Source of the DNA: Sweltsa coloradensis
Lineage: Eukaryota > Arthropoda > Insecta > Plecoptera > Chloroperlidae
Assembly: GCA_024449915.1 (NCBI GenBank)
Contig: JAMZAV010000320.1
Location: 310,001 to 374,000 of the forward strand
Direction of reading: 5' to 3'
DNA length: 64,000 bases
The notes under the pieces are model-generated. The model ran no database searches. It saw only the letters and a list, made by a program, of their open reading frames with translations, and was not told the origin of the DNA. Every line of letters starts with the position of its first letter. Position 1 is the stretch's first letter. Positions 1 through 13,245 of this stretch are shown here, in pieces. Made by a program: the position numbers and the translations under genes.

Positions 1-398
1 TGGTCATGTTGCCGGAAGATTGTGATTAATTAATTAAAGAAACTTTGAAACTAATTTATTGTGTCCAACTGGAGACATCACTCTATTGCTGGATGAATGG
101 CAGGACTTTGCTGCATTGCCAGGCAATAATTACATTAATGTTGATATCAAATTATTTGCCAAAATCGAATGTCAATCAATAAATAAAAATCAATGTCTTT
201 ACCCACCTCTATTTTTTTATTATACATAAAAATCACAGAAATTTGTTGTATGAATATACCGTATGATTAAAAAGAGTCTCCCAATAAGTATCTAAAGAAA
301 TGACCTTCTAACTGCAATAATGTACTGCACGTAATGCACCAAAACTTTGATACACTTATATTTTGTAACATTATCCATAAACGTATTATCTCACTTAC
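1..398. other. ECT2 3' intronic sequence, no exon recognised
   Basis: This stretch should hold the next ECT2 intron, because the exon ending at 399 stops after the first base of a codon. I found no continuation resembling the rest of the PH domain. An AG before position 115 could open a short minus-strand frame, but its product does not resemble ECT2. Confidence 0.5.
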
Positions 399-3300
399 TT
401 GAATTGTCTTTGATGTCAACTACCCTCCGAATGTTGCCGAGTGGAATGGTTGCAATGTGTTTATATGGATGGCCATTAGTTACCGATAACAGATGTTGCG
501 GTGATACAGAATCACCGAGATGTATAACCTTAGACTTCACTTTACACACCTGGAATTATTAACATTTATAAATATATATTTACAAAGTTTGTTGACGGAA
601 GACATCTTGCTTACAAAAACTTAAAATTGAGCTTGGCTTAACTTGAATAGTACCAATCTTTTTTTGGTGTACTAATGACCAACCCTTCTAGGTTAAACCC
701 TAGATGTGGATGCTCAGCTACTCTGGTAAATAATGGACATTTCATGCCAAAACTTGGAACCAGTCTGGGTTGGTCTAGTCCTGGTTCATAAATGATATAA
801 CTTTACAATGTGAAAACAAGCAGTAGGTACCTAGTCATGCATTTACACTGACATGAACATAAAAAATGTATATATTGATTTATATTTGTATTTACTTTTT
901 GTTAACCATTTAAAGCATTTGAAGTACAAATGTTTTGTACGGACTCATCAAAACAGTTCAGTGTGATTTCAATGGAATTATGCATAAATTGATCCAAGTA
1001 TTGACGTGTTGTGAAACTTTTTGCAGATTTTGATAGCTGAAAAGTGATCGTGAATGTTTGTTTACAGAAGGAAATCTACTAGTCCGAGATATGCACATGC
1101 GCTTGTGCATGATATACACTTTGGTATTCTGATATCTACATAGAATAGAAAGGTACAAGTTTAAGAAACTAAACCAAATCATAGCCAATGTAGTACAACT
1201 TACCTCTATCAAATCACTAAATATGAAGAAAACCAGGCGATATCCGGGCTTTCCCAATCCAGGATGTTTCACCTCAATTGCCTCAAACTGCAGATACAAA
1301 TCACGAGTAGACGAAAGTAAATTTGGCTGCACACAAATAATACAGCATATTAGTTGGACAATATTAAAGCCATTCTATCTATGCCAGTGACAATTGCAAA
1401 ATCAACAAAATGTATCTCTCCGATATCTTACCGGACAGCCTTCAATCAAATTGTAGATTTGAAACATATAACTAAAGACTTCAGATTTCTTCTTCTCTTC
1501 ATCGATTAAAGAAACTACTTGGTTTACTTCTTTTAAAGCCAATTCCAATGCAGCGTGGTCGGGATGGGTAGGTTCGGTTCGTTTTTGAAGTTCTGAAAGA
1601 CAAGAAATCACATATAACTTGATAAATATAAGTATTTTGTGCCTTTCATTTGGATCAGGTTTGGTGTCCAGAACTGCAAGTTTTCATAATGATTAATAGT
1701 GTATTTTGTTTCAGAATCTATGATGGCAGAAGTGGAAGCCATCAAGTGGCCATAGTTTGTACATCTTCATCTGTACTTACATCCATATTTTGGACACATG
1801 GACATGGACAACAATACTGCCTACTAATTATTAGCCTGCTTATAATTATGATGCATGTTTGACATCTATAATTTTACCTGTATTTGTATTCAGATCCTCT
1901 TAGCATTTGCTATAGCTATGGGACAAATTTATGTCATTGATTTTGGATTGAATCATTAAGCTTAAACCTTTTATGCCTTAATTAATCAATTGCAATACAT
2001 TATTTCTTATTTTATTTACCGTGCAATATGAGGACAGTGGATGCAAGCCTTTGGACTGGTCGAATCATGAGCTCTTGTAAAGTTTGACGGTGGAATTCTG
2101 GACGAGACTTGCAAACTTGCAAGAAGGCATGAAATCGCGTGTTGGTTTTATCACACTCGAAAAGCATTTTTCTCGAGCTTTCGAAGTAATTCACAAAAGC
2201 TGGATATTCCTTTCTCAGTTCTGGCCCCTAAAAGTAGAAGAATTTGAGCTACTAGTATTTAACCCATAACAGAGATATGCAAAAATGATACATAGTGAAC
2301 ACGTGCAGCCTTTTTCAAGATCCTTGGTGGGTAGTCTTCATGGGTAATTTTCATAAGTAAACCATAACTCCTAGACTGGAAATAATTTAATATATTTTTA
2401 AGTTGAGGATATCTTCCTGTATCTAATGTTTTTTTTAAAGGTAGCTAACATACAGTACAATATGAAGATTTCAAAGAAATCATCAAAACCTGATAATATT
2501 AATTGTACCCCTGCATGTGCATTATTATATCTAATGAATTTCTAAAAACACTTCAACCCATAATGTCACTTGTGCTGATTTTCATCTTAAGAGCGTGAGA
2601 CAGTCGCAGTAACTAAGTTAAAAAAACTTGAAAATAACTGTTTTTAGTAATATCCAATAGAATTCTACATAATAGGGTACCTACTAGAAAAGGGATTGAT
2701 TAATGCCCCCCATATGTATATGTTTACAGACAGCATTCAAAAAGCTTCAAAAGTAATCAGCATGGTTAATTAATATTTACTACCCACTTTAACCACTTTT
2801 ACAAGTTTTTGTAGGGTTCTCGAGATAATAAAAAATTGTTATTTCACGCGATGGTAACTTTGGCACTACCCAACCCTACCCTACTTCAGTGTATTGTGAT
2901 GGCATTCGAGTCTCATTCGTATGGAATATCATGCAAATAGTAGTCAAAGCTAGAATAACACTTACAAACTTTGTGAACACTGGTCCGATAAGCGTATCAT
3001 CAGACCAATTATCAGCGATGTAGCCCAGTTCAAGTAGTACACTACAATGACTGTCATGGATGACTTGAAGATTTGTAAAGATAATATTGGCTTCAGGTGA
3101 TTTAAGGATGGGCCCTCCCAATTGGGTTTCACTTAGAAGTTCTTTCTTCACCTGCAATCATCAGTGATAAATTATATCATTCAGCTTTGACAACTTTTTG
3201 CATAAAATCCTCTTTATTGGGCAAGCAAGGAAATTAACTGTAATAATCGGACGTTTAAATTACAAATGCCTGCGTAGTACTGTGTAGTAGTCCTACAAAT

Positions 3301-3592
3301 GTATAGTACTACTTTCATTAATATATGTTATGGTCAAACAATCTTGCATTGACGTAGTTATGCTACTTCTGCATAAATTAATCAATATTTTTTTTATGGT
3401 TGGGTGGTAGATGCAAATACTGGCTAATAGTCAAATCATCCAATCCTTGTTGTTTTACCTCGAGAAGTGTATTGAGAATTTTCACATAGTTGGTTTCTGT
3501 TCTTAACAACTCTTGAAAGACGTCATCCCTTTTTGATTTCGATTTTGATGGAGTGGCAACATCTGATATAAGGTGTTCTTCAAACACTGGAG
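399..3592 (-). CDS. ECT2: ECT2 exons 9-14: DH (RhoGEF) domain and first half of PH
   Basis: Six exons. Exon 3592-3459 ends the basic linker and opens the DH domain with ELLRTETNYVKILNTLLE. Exon 3151-2966 has GGPILKSPEANIIFTNL. Exon 2227-2020 has YPAFVNYFESSRKM and the conserved helix LMIRPVQRL, which contacts the GTPase in DH domains. Exon 1592-1432 ends in LIEGCP. Exons 1326-1204 and 549-399 form the first PH strands (PGYRLVFFIFSDLIE; YKHIATIPLGNIRRVVDIKD). For exon 2227-2020, the nearer CAG acceptor at 2221 would give an in-frame TGA, so the TTTTAG acceptor at 2228-2229 was chosen; it restores phase 0. Confidence 0.92.
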
Positions 3593-4234
3593 CTACATTG
3601 ACAGAAAACACAGCATGTTTAGAAGTTAATCGTTTACATGATTGTGTTCAAGTTCATTAATATTTTGGAAAACAATTGATTGCCATTACAACAAACTCTA
3701 GGACTCTGAAATTTTATATACATTTTTGTTTTGCTATAATGACTTGGCATTATCATGGATAACTCGCTCTTTGTAAATAATTTTTACCTTACTCTGCAGG
3801 CTAACACAATAAGAGTATCTATGCTAAACACCAACCTATTTCATTTTCAATGTTGTTTTTTATTTGATAATTTTAGGGAATTTTTTTTTAAGTAAATCTT
3901 GTAACTAATATATTATTATGGATTTAAAACACTTGAAATTTTCCTCAACTTTTCCCAATTATAACATTAGAATGGCAACTAGTACAAAGGAATTTAGAAA
4001 TAAAGTAACCGAGTATTTGATAAAGTGGGGGAGAGAAGTTTGACTATTTTGTTTAATAAATTATATAATTTTAAATAACTTGAGTAATAATTAATTATTA
4101 TTACTCAAGAATAGGGCTATGTTGAAAATGTACTTAACTAAATGTAGGTACCTACTTGTAGTGTGTAAAATTATAATATGTAAGGAAGTTTGTACCAATA
4201 GCGCACTGACCCAAATACTAAAGACTTTATTATA

Positions 4235-4269
<35 letters not shown>

Positions 4270-7200
4270 AACTTCCAAATTACAAGTGAAAATAGTTTTA
4301 ATGCTTATAACAGTATTAGAGCCTGAATACCAATTATCAAACAATAATTTATTGAAACAGAGAAATATAAACCTCCAGAGTGCTTACTTTCATTGATTGA
4401 ACTTGTGGTTGTCCAATTCATGTTCACCGAAGAAGTGACTCTCCTCAACCTCTGTGGTCTTTTACGACCAGAAGAAAACCTTGAGGTTGACATGTCCGAT
4501 CGAGAAGACAAACTTCCAAGTGACTACACGGAAAAAAATATTAACATATAATATAAGCTTGTATAACTGTGCTGCGTATGTAAGGTTACGTTGATTGAAG
4601 TAAATGCTTGTTTTACCTGTCTCATAGCGTATTGTTCTTCTACAGCGACTGCATTGTCCTTCACAGAGGTCCAAAACCAAACACTCGTCACCGAATACAT
4701 GTGTGTTGGTAGATCCCCTGGGATGCGAGAGATATTGTTCTCATCAAACACCTTCAACAGAATTCAATTAATATTATTTTAACTAGAACTAAAACGTTCG
4801 ATGTAATCCCTTGAGCATGAATACAGTATAATATAGTGCCGACAAATTTTACACATTTAATCGTTGGTTATTTCTTATAAAATTACTTATAGCAAATTAT
4901 CAAAATATATTTAGAAATAAAAATACATTGTACAGAATAAATGGTCATAATCATTCAATGTTGGTGAATTTTAACACGCATTCAACTTTGTAATTTTTTA
5001 ATTCACAAGTGCACAGGATAACCACCTTTTATGTATTGCATGTTTTTTATCTCTTATTAAATTTGCTCAAATCATTCAATTTCAAAAATAATGTAGTAAC
5101 TGAAAGTTTACAACCATTATCAAATTATCATTTGATGCATGCTGATACAAATGTAAGTTTTTTAATGGGAAAAATGTATGCAGGTTGTAAGTATTTTGGA
5201 CTCTTTTTCAAAAGAATGGGATGAATGTTTGAATTTCAACTTTTACAATGAATGATATGGTCATACACACTGATACTCAACACCACTCCAATGGTAGTTA
5301 GTAATAGTTTGTGACATGGTGCCTTTCACCCATCTAGTAAGACTAGCCTAATTAAAATACAGTGCACATACCACATGAGTAAGCCTGGGATCACATAGAG
5401 TGACGATGACCCCACCATTTTGATCTGCAGTTTTTTCAATATCCTCCTTCATCTCTGTAGGGAATCCGTAAAAACAGAGGAAGGTACCTGCCAAAACTTG
5501 CATGGTATATTTCATCTGAAAAAGTAAAAATGGTGGTATCTAGTGCAGATCTGTTATAGATCTTCTTATTTTCATTATAATTAACAAGCTGTTGTATGTG
5601 TAATATGTATGTATGTATAATACATATTAAATATATTTCAAAACTACAAACTTTTATCAAATGGGCTTATTGGCCCGTGTGTTTTCATATGGACTCACCA
5701 TGTCTGGTGATTCTGCTGAGAATTCCGTTTGGAACCGGGTGTCCCAGCAATGCGTGATCCACTCCCCTGACATGACCGGGATGCCGTAAGATCTCGCCAC
5801 CCTGTAGCTGTTACTTATACTGCTCATCGATATCAAATGTGTGGTCGACCGTTCTGTATGGCTACGAACGCTTGCTCCCATGTAGCGAGCCTTTTCAATC
5901 AGGCTTCTCTGAAAACAACATTAAATCATTTCCAAGTCAAATTAAATTCGTTACAAATTTGGTTGTTTCTGTAAGACTACTTCACCATAGTGTGTAGGCT
6001 GGCTCCAAGTCACTCCATCCTGAACATTTTGTGCTTTCTCACCGTTCAAAATTTCTACACGAGCTCGAATACTGCTCAGGACATTTGTTCATAATGCATC
6101 AATCCAGTTCTGGCCAAACACCAGACAAGTTTGTGATTTTTTGTGACACCTTAACATTTTTTTATAGATCTTTTAAAAAATTGTCTGATTTTGAATATAA
6201 ATTATGAAATTTGATTTTTGCTTTATTGAACTCTTCATTTAATTTTTACATCTTCAAAATGAATCTGCCATAAGCAAAATAAAAGATATCCGAATGACGA
6301 ATGTATCCGGGACATTCCAGAATTACAACTTTTGTGTTTTGATGTAGGGCCTACACAAATCGATTTAAATCCTAATTCTTAATTTGTATCTTAAAAATCC
6401 TTTTCGATTAATATCAAGTGGAGAAAATAATTGTGCTTTACGAATACGCAAGAAACAATATTTATTGACATCATGCAGTAAATAAACTTTACTTTTTCAG
6501 TATACTACGTTAAGGTTGCTTTAATTTTATTATAGATACGTTTCGTTAAAATTTCCCTATCTTTTTCAACATTATTATACAATGGAAACAAGAACACTTT
6601 AACCCAAGAACTTCCACATTATGTTTACAACACAACAGTGACATATAATATGGCAGAAACCAATTGCAAACATATGGAACAATTATAAAATTACCAAAAG
6701 AAGTGTACATTTGAAACCAATAACCAATTGTAAACATTACAAACAATTGTTCGTGTCACTCACCAGTTGAGATTTGTCTCTAAATCCTGAGAAACAGATC
6801 TTGAGTCCGACCATAGCAGAACAGTACAAGGGATGTTTGTAGTTCGGCAGGGGCTCTTCCCTCATGGCCAACTCCTTAAGCACTGTAGGCCCGAGGATTC
6901 TCCTGAAAACATCACATACACAACCATAACAGGCATTTCAAGGTGGTAAAGCATTCTGAAACGAGACACTGCCCCTTTAGAGGCCAATAAACATTAATGT
7001 AACATTTTAGATTTTAAAAAGAGATTGAGATTAACTTGATTGCCACTAGGGAAGTTGGACAAGAATTGTTTTAATTGTAAATGATTGTACACTTTGAAAG
7101 CTGTTGCTCGATTTATCAATTAATAATTGCCAGTTGTAACGTATTCAGCAGTGTCCGATACTATACTATTAGAATAGTAGCGAATAGCGATGATGAACAC

Positions 7201-10200
7201 TCTTACCTGTGTTTCTTAATATTTTCAAAATCGGGCCCTTCAAATTGATGAAGAACAAAAATGGTATCGTAATTATCATTTTCAAAATTGGGCCCGAACT
7301 CTTCAGGGCCCGAAACAATGACTGGTACACCAAATGACTGAAATCATAAAAAGTAAAATGGTATTATCGATATGAGAGCTCCCATGCACTTTAGATCGGA
7401 TTATGGCCTGCAGGGGCCGGGTATTTATACGTTAAGTTTCTGTTTGGGTGACTCTAGCCCTCGTGTCTGACCTCCAGAGTCGCCAACATCATAATTGTAT
7501 TGGTATCAGTGACAACAAAAAACTACGCCAACATCGGGAGACTTGTTCGGTTTTTATCGCGAGTCTTGACACAATGCACGAACAGACGGACGGACGGACG
7601 GACGGATGTGGAGAAAAGTGATTCTTACATGAAGCGAAGCGCTCCCTAATTAAGCGAGCGAAGCGAGCGTTTCCATTTGACTCTGCCGGAAAAAATAGTC
7701 ACTGGTTTTGTTTTGTTTTGTTTTTTTTGTTTTTTTTTATGTCTCGCCATAACGTTCGAACGGAGGCTCGGATCGAGTTGAAATTTTTACCATCCGCAAG
7801 CTTCGTTCCCGATTGAATGCCATTAGTTTTGTGGCAAAATCGTTCAAAAAGTTAAAAATTAAAGTTAATCGAGAGTTTTTTTTCAAACTAAACGGCGACA
7901 AAATCTGAGGTGGCCAAATCATTTAGAATGTTCGTCCGGTCACGAATATGTTAATTTTATTTTGAACCGATAAGTAGTGTAGATGGAAATTACATTATAA
8001 CAAAAGTAACGTTACCATGGCAACGAAAAGTCGCACGAGAATTCTGGCCACTAAGCACTGCCACCTAGAAGTAATCAAAATACTATCGAGGAAGCAGTGT
8101 ATTATTTGTTACCAAAGAGTTTAAATAGTTTTCCCAAGGAAATGATGTCAAGGTCCTCTAGATGGCGGTGGATTTTATCCACAAAGTAAAACCCAAATAC
8201 CTTGGCAATAATAAATAATATTGGAAACATGGCGCCGTGGACAGCGAACGTCGCAAATTTTAAAATTTAAAAAATGTTCAATGTGGGTCTAGCTATAGCA
8301 CGTGCTCGCTTATCAACGCGTCCAACTGAGCGTTTTCCTAGTAATAATATTACCATACTATGTAAATGGTGTAGGATTAAACCATTTAACAATACTTGTG
8401 CGCGGCACCTCCTCATTATTGATTTCAAGAATGAGCAACGATTTGTTTTAAATTGTAAGCTAACCCGGTACCGACACCAAGAAGATCAACACGCGGCTAA
8501 CATTGATTGTGCTACCATACACGGCTTGTTGACTTTCTTATTCAGGTGCTTATCAAGGTTAGAGCTATTCATCTCACTTCTGTGACATCTAGGGCTGTTG
8601 TCCGCGGCCGGGGGGGGGGGGGGCATGACACTTGTTCAGAGTGACTCGCGAAAACAAAATCGTAAAAGAGTGCGCAAGTAACGATGGGGTGGCGCCTGCC
8701 GAGATAACAATGCTAACCTAGTATGACCGGGTAATCGACAAGCGAGGAAACACGTCACAACAGGCGTGAATCATGGCAATCTCTTATCAATGACATTAAT
8801 GTTCTGTAAACGTAGAGATAGAGGGAAGCTTTTTGTTTCGGAAAATATTGACTCTATAAAATACGTAGCAAATTATTGGCATTAATTGGTCTTCTTCCAT
8901 ATTCTGATAAGGATGTTCGTTATTAAAGACAAGCAAGCAGACAGATCTAATATTTTAATGATTTTTATATAAGCTAATGCATAATTATTTTTACTCTCAG
9001 CTTCTTGATCTAGTAAATTTTCACGTTCCTGCAAGACCAACACGAAACCTACAGACTTTCCATCTGCCAAGAAGCAGACTAGACATTTTTAGTAATTCGC
9101 CTATTAACCGGACCCAACGTAGGCCTATAACCAATTAGTTGTCAACCATCCAGTTCTTTACATAAATCATCTAAATTTACTATGTTTTAAAAAGTTTCTC
9201 TTCAAATGTCCTTGATGTTGTTTAACATTGTAATCGTCATAGTTTTCTATTTGTATTTCGTTTAGTATTGTAGAATGTTCTTTTGTGCACCTGAGTGGAC
9301 CTATATAGATGTTTGATTTGTTTATATCATTTTTATTTTGTGCTTTAGTATTTAATTAATTTAATGTAAAAGCCTACATCACATGCACTTGTGGAGCTAG
9401 CTCTGTTGTTGGCGGCAATAAATAAATAAATAAACAATGAGTGCGTGATAATGCAGATGAAACATAGACAACAACTACTGGTCCATGCCTATAAACTAGG
9501 AACCGAACCTGGGACTTTTATCGTAGTTTCCATATCTACGCCGAAACTACCACAAATATTCCGGTACCGAGAATAATACATGTAAATTTTGATATTTTGA
9601 TGTTTCCAATGCACCTAGAAAAATTTTGGTAAAATTTCAACAGTATTTTGGCTGCACTACTTAATCACTGGTACGATAGAGACGAGCGTACATCATTGAC
9701 GAATGTATTATTTTTTAAATCTGTTAATCACTTTATATAATACTGTATCTAATCATTTCGGTACAATAACATTTTGAAAATAACACATTATAAGGTGATT
9801 TAAAAAAAATATATATATATACTAAATGTACACATGCAAACAACAGACATAGACCCACCTGGGCTATAGTGAGAAGTCCACCACCGGGATTCGTGTTCCC
9901 ATTGGTATTAACGATACAGATTCTCGTCGGCAGATCTTCTAAAACATCACAACACATCACTAATTACGTTAAACCAAACAGAAGACGACAGTATTCTCAA
10001 CACATTCCTATCACCATTAACCTTCTAGCTTCTCCAGTCGAAATTAGTGAACGGCTGGTGTTTACACAACGGCTGACAGATACTTCAAACAATATTATCT
10101 TGTAGCAAATAACTGAATCTAATACGAAACTTTGTTCTGTTCAATATACTTATACTCACCACTTTTCTCGATAACACTATTCTGACTGTAGAAAGAGACC

Positions 10201-10226
10201 CGACTATCTTCAAAGTCGAGATCCAT
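399..10226 (-). CDS. ECT2: ECT2 RhoGEF (14 coding exons seen, C-terminus off left edge)
   Basis: ECT2 is the guanine-nucleotide exchange factor that activates RhoA at the cleavage furrow during cytokinesis. Coding exons in transcript order are 10226-10160, 9938-9859, 7337-7207, 6902-6764, 5908-5699, 5515-5372, 4751-4617, 4523-4388, 3592-3459, 3151-2966, 2227-2020, 1592-1432, 1326-1204 and 549-399. All have AG acceptors and GT donors, and the codon phases join without a stop, giving about 668 residues. Order of domains: N-terminal BRCT-like region (about 24-105), BRCT1 (about 117-209), BRCT2 (210-302), a basic Ser-rich linker with RKRPQRLRR (303-370), DH domain (about 370-577, with ETNYV and LMIRPVQRL), and the start of PH (from about 578). 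The start ATG gives MDLDFEDSRVSFYS, which resembles the family's N-terminus. The rest of the PH domain and the C-terminal tail should lie left of position 1. Assignment rests on remembered similarity to vertebrate ECT2 along the whole length. Confidence 0.93.
3970..4268 (+). repeat. LINE 3' fragment with (ATT)n tail
   Basis: This segment matches, with gaps, the 3' end of the LINE at 13.8-14.9 kb. Shared blocks include ATGGCAACT, GTATTTGATAAAG, CGACTATTTTGT-like text, the TACTCAAGAA/CAGGG block and TTTGTACCAATAG, ending in AAAGACTTTATTA. A pure (ATT)n run follows at about 4236-4266. It is a 5'-truncated copy inserted in an ECT2 intron, antisense to the gene. Confidence 0.7.
4388..7337 (-). CDS. 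ECT2: ECT2 exons 3-8: tandem BRCT domains and linker
   Basis: Six exons carry the regulatory half. Exon 7337-7207 (SFGVPVIVSGPEEFGPNFEN) and exon 6902-6764 (RILGPTVLKELA, then KICFSGFRDKSQL) lead into BRCT1. Exon 5908-5699 holds the BRCT1 core, with the hallmark tryptophan in VMSGEWITHCWD. Exon 5515-5372 (LAGTFLCFYGFP, then DPRLTHV) and exon 4751-4617 (SVTSVWFWTSVKD) make BRCT2. In the family these domains bind phosphorylated RACGAP1 (centralspindlin) and also fold back to inhibit the DH-PH unit. Exon 4523-4388 is Ser/Thr-rich with a basic cluster like a nuclear localisation signal. Every intron junction is phase-compatible. Confidence 0.92.
7560..7930. repeat. AGCGAAGCGAG-type dispersed repeat with (GGAC)n
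   Basis: A run of five GGAC units (about 7585-7606) is followed by a near-palindromic AGCGAAGCGCT...AAGCGAGCGAAGCGAGCG block, then CCATTTGACTC and a T-rich tract. Similar GAGCG(G/T)AGCGA blocks followed by TCCATTTCAC or TCCATTCAAC occur at 19103 and 24980. I read it as a dispersed repeat family. No coding sequence is visible. Confidence 0.5.
9230..9437 (+). repeat. Probable LINE/SINE 3' end with (AAAT)n tail
   Basis: A segment ending in GCGGCAATAAATAAATAAAT has the look of a non-LTR retroelement 3' end with a short tandem tail. No reverse-transcriptase residues are visible upstream, so this is only a guess from the tail. Confidence 0.35.
9859..10226 (-). CDS. ECT2: ECT2 exons 1-2: translation start and N-terminus
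   Basis: Exon 1 runs from the ATG at 10226 to a donor after 10160 and gives 22 acidic and polar residues. Exon 2 (9938-9859) gives EDLPTRICIVNT, which aligns with the short strand that opens the first BRCT-like fold in vertebrate ECT2. Exon 1 ends after one base of a codon and exon 2 supplies the other two, so the frame is kept. Upstream of 10226 lies a presumed 5' UTR and promoter. The Gly-rich stretch NTNPGGGLL lies where vertebrate proteins have a charged helix, so exon 2 is less conserved. Confidence 0.85.
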
Positions 10227-10339
10227 AGTTTCATGTACACTGCTAGTGCTAGCACATACTCCACGTTCATTCCTGCACGACGTTTGCAACGCGACTGACC
10301 TGACCTTCCCTCAATGACTACCCTCCCTATCGCAATCAT

Positions 10340-11400
10340 TCCTGATAGTAATCAAACGTTTACCGGTAGGCCTATCACCTCATCTATTTAATAATGTCTC
10401 TATTTGTGTATTGAAAAGGATATCTTTAACTTTAGTAATATTTTCAATAATTCTGATGCTGAAAATAGTATTTTAGACCTCTCTCTCCTCTCCCCTCCCT
10501 CTCCCCACCTTCCTCCCCTTCACGAGCAAGACACCGCGTGGACCTGGCCCGCTCAGACACATGTTACTGCATGACAAGACTTCCAAGTTTGCATTATATA
10601 TTTGTATTTTTGTTCTTACAAAACAGTATATTTATATTTTAGTACAATACATGTATTTTAAGGCTATTGTACCACCTCTGGCCGATAATTTGAAAGTCGA
10701 AGAAACATGTCTGAAAAGTTTGCTGAATGAAAGAAGGCCTTTAAAATAACAGAAAAAAAATTGTGAATTTTTTTTTGGGCGGACATACCTCACTATTGAA
10801 TGATTTTTAGATTTTTGTACAATAGTGTACACAACAAATCTAGTTCAAAATTAATTTTGAGAATCGGTTTTCTGGACATAGTTTCTAAACACCTTTAGCT
10901 ATAACTTAAGCTCTAGCTAAAATAGTTTTCTGAAAATTACAGTTGGTGTACGATTTTTTTTGTCAAACGGTACAAATACGAGTTTTTTCCAGTTTTGTGC
11001 CATACGGTACACAAGTCCTGTGCTATTTAGATTTTAATTTAGATAATGGCAGTACGTATTAAAATGTCCGGTCGGTACCATAGTTTACCATAGCTATTTT
11101 TATGGTGTACATTCGACATTCGTCCCGTATTTTGTGAAACGGTCCGTGTCCCTGCAACTGTTCACCATTTCTAGGATTGAACCTAAAATCGTGACAGGTT
11201 TAGAGATATCGAAGGTTCCCTAATGTTTTTATCAAGATCGGAGTAGCCGTTTGTCATTGTCCTGTAGAGAGCAAACAAAAAGAAGGTAATCGCAAGACAA
11301 CCCTTAAAAAAAAGTAAAGTGCAATTATCACGAGAGATATTAAATTCTTCGAATAGACCAAAACCAAGTGGCAGGTCTAAACTAAGAGATTCCGAAGTCT
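10340..11400. other. Intergenic region upstream of ECT2
   Basis: AT-rich sequence with a pyrimidine-rich run (CTCTCTCCTCTCCCCTCCCT type) near 10480-10520. I see no conserved coding exon. The first few hundred bases should include the ECT2 5' UTR and promoter, but no TATA box or other element can be placed with confidence. Confidence 0.4.
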
Positions 11401-11440
11401 GTCGGGGTCGAAAGTCTTCGATTTTATCACTGATATCAGG

Positions 11441-12162
11441 CCCCAAGTGGACTACGCGACTGTTATTTGGAATCTAACTTCTCTCACGTAACCAATTCCA
11501 ATCGCGTGGAATCTGTGCAGCGCAGATTGATGAAATTAATGTGTTTGAAATAATATTGCCTACCATAGATCTGATTACTACAAGTTTTGCATGGACATAA
11601 AGTTGCCTAGTCTTAAAACCAGGAGACAATATACTGATCTCATTTTTCTGTACAAAATTCTTCACAATTATTATGACTCTAATCTATTACTTGATATCAA
11701 CTTCCGAGTACCAGGCAAGTTCACCCGTAGTCATGATAATTTTATGGTTCCTCGAAGCCGAATAAATGTTCACAAATTTTCTTGTATTAACCGTTTACAG
11801 TATACATATAACACTGTTGTAGACCAGGGAGTTGATATCCACAATATGACTTTGATTGCTTTTAAAAGGTATATATGTAATCTTTCAAATGACCCTCCTT
11901 CTGAGAGTTAAAGATAATCCATGTTTTTTTTCTTTTTTTTCTCATTTTACATGTATTCATTGTAACTTAATTAAACTTTTAGCTTAATTTTTCTTAGTAT
12001 ATGTATAACTCTGTTCTCTATCTGCTGATGCATAGAATATTCTCTATTGTGTTATGATAGCATGTTTATATTTCTCTCTATATGTTTTTGTGACTTTATG
12101 TGAGTATCTTCAATATATTATATTGCACTTGTGGGATCTTGATACTGTTGCGAATAAAGATC

Positions 12163-12229
<67 letters not shown>
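11441..12229 (+). mobile_element. Degenerate LINE reverse-transcriptase C-terminus with (AAT)n tail
   Basis: Frames on the plus strand read PQVDYATVIWN, then after a frame change NSNRVESVQRRLMKLM, then an open frame from 11591 to 11911 (LPSLKTRRQYTDLIFLYKIL, later INFRVPGKF). These are the standard C-terminal blocks of CR1/Jockey-type reverse transcriptases (EYASxVWNP, IExVQRRFTK, LPSLExRR). The non-coding 3' end reaches a long (AAT)n run at about 12163-12229. The 5' part with the catalytic domain is missing and the frame is broken, so it is a dead 5'-truncated copy. Confidence 0.8.
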
Positions 12230-12230
<1 letters not shown>

Positions 12231-12479
12231 TTAGATAGTAAAAAAACAGTTTGCCTGCGAGTTTTTCTAGTACTTTAAAGCTCGTGTGCATGTTTTATGT
12301 TTTTTGTGTGTTTGTCCACAAGAAACCGGTCTTAGGGCTCCTCCGATCATGATTCTTGACGATATTTAAGGAAACCTTCGAAATAATTTTGTTGTCTTAG
12401 AACCTTATAGTTTTTACAACTACAGTCTACGCAATATTTCTTGTGAAAATCGCACTTTTAGTCTACTTAGTTTTGAAAC

Positions 12480-12995
12480 ATCATAAACAGTGTAGGCTAC
12501 TGAGGCTGAGGCAACTAAAATGCTCGCGTTTAGGTGGTAATATTTTTATCAAATTTTGCATAAATGTTAATAAAGCACCTTTATATTGATATAGGCCCTA
12601 CACACTTGCTTTCAAAGAATAAGAATTAAAAATCCATTGCGAGACAGAAGTCCAGAAAGTAAAAAAAAAGTAAAATCCAAAAATCCAAAACATGGATTTG
12701 AATGAATGAAATTTCCATTAAATCGTTTATCTCACGTTTGAAAAAATTAACTCTGCGTTCACATTGGTTTAAAGGTTGAAATCCAGTATGAAAATTTGCG
12801 TAAAAAATCTAGGCCGGTGTTCACAAAACTGGAGTGAGTTATGGAGATTTCACGATTTTTTTATTCGAAATCGATTAATTAATTAATTGAGGGGCGCGTA
12901 CTGGATCTCATAGATTGATTCTTTACCAACGTCCAAACATTTACCCGGAAAAACAGAAAGCTATGGGCGCTTAAACAGTCGTCTCCACGCTGCTG
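12480..12995 (+). mobile_element. Partial copy of the 33.7-34.7 kb hAT-like element
   Basis: Blocks such as CAAATTTTGCATAAATGTTAA, TTTATATTGATAT, CCATTGCGAGACAGAAGTC and AAAACAGAAAGCT occur in the same order and spacing inside the element at 33663-34658. The terminal repeats are not recognisable here, so this is an old fragment. Confidence 0.65.
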
Positions 12996-13117
12996 GGAAT
13001 ATTATAAAATAAAATAAATTCGTACAGTGACCCAGTACCTACTCTGTCATTGCTGGTTCATAGCCATAGAGTTTGAAAGTTTTGTAACATCAACATCTTG
13101 GAACTGTTTTTCAAATG

Positions 13118-13245
13118 TAACTTTAGTCAGTCTTCTTGGAGGAGGAAAAGAGGAACTTGGAAAAATTCCCATTCCTTTTCAAAAATAGGAACTAAGGCGT
13201 TCCTCAGAAGGAACTTGGGCCTAGTTCCTTTCGTGTTTCTTTTAA
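13118..13245. mobile_element. Fragment of GGAACT-rich hAT-like repeat
   Basis: Contains AGGAACTTGG, AGGAACTAAGG, AAGGAACTTGG and TAGTTCCTTT in series, like the terminal arrays of the element at 61551-62362. No target duplication was found. Confidence 0.45.

Noticed and set aside
15..115. Next ECT2 exon at the left edge
   Set aside because: A frame-compatible short exon is possible, but its residues do not resemble the PH domain or tail of ECT2.
8274..8585. 103-codon plus-strand frame in an ECT2 intron
   Set aside because: No resemblance to any family, no splice or promoter context, and it lies in an intron next to repeats.
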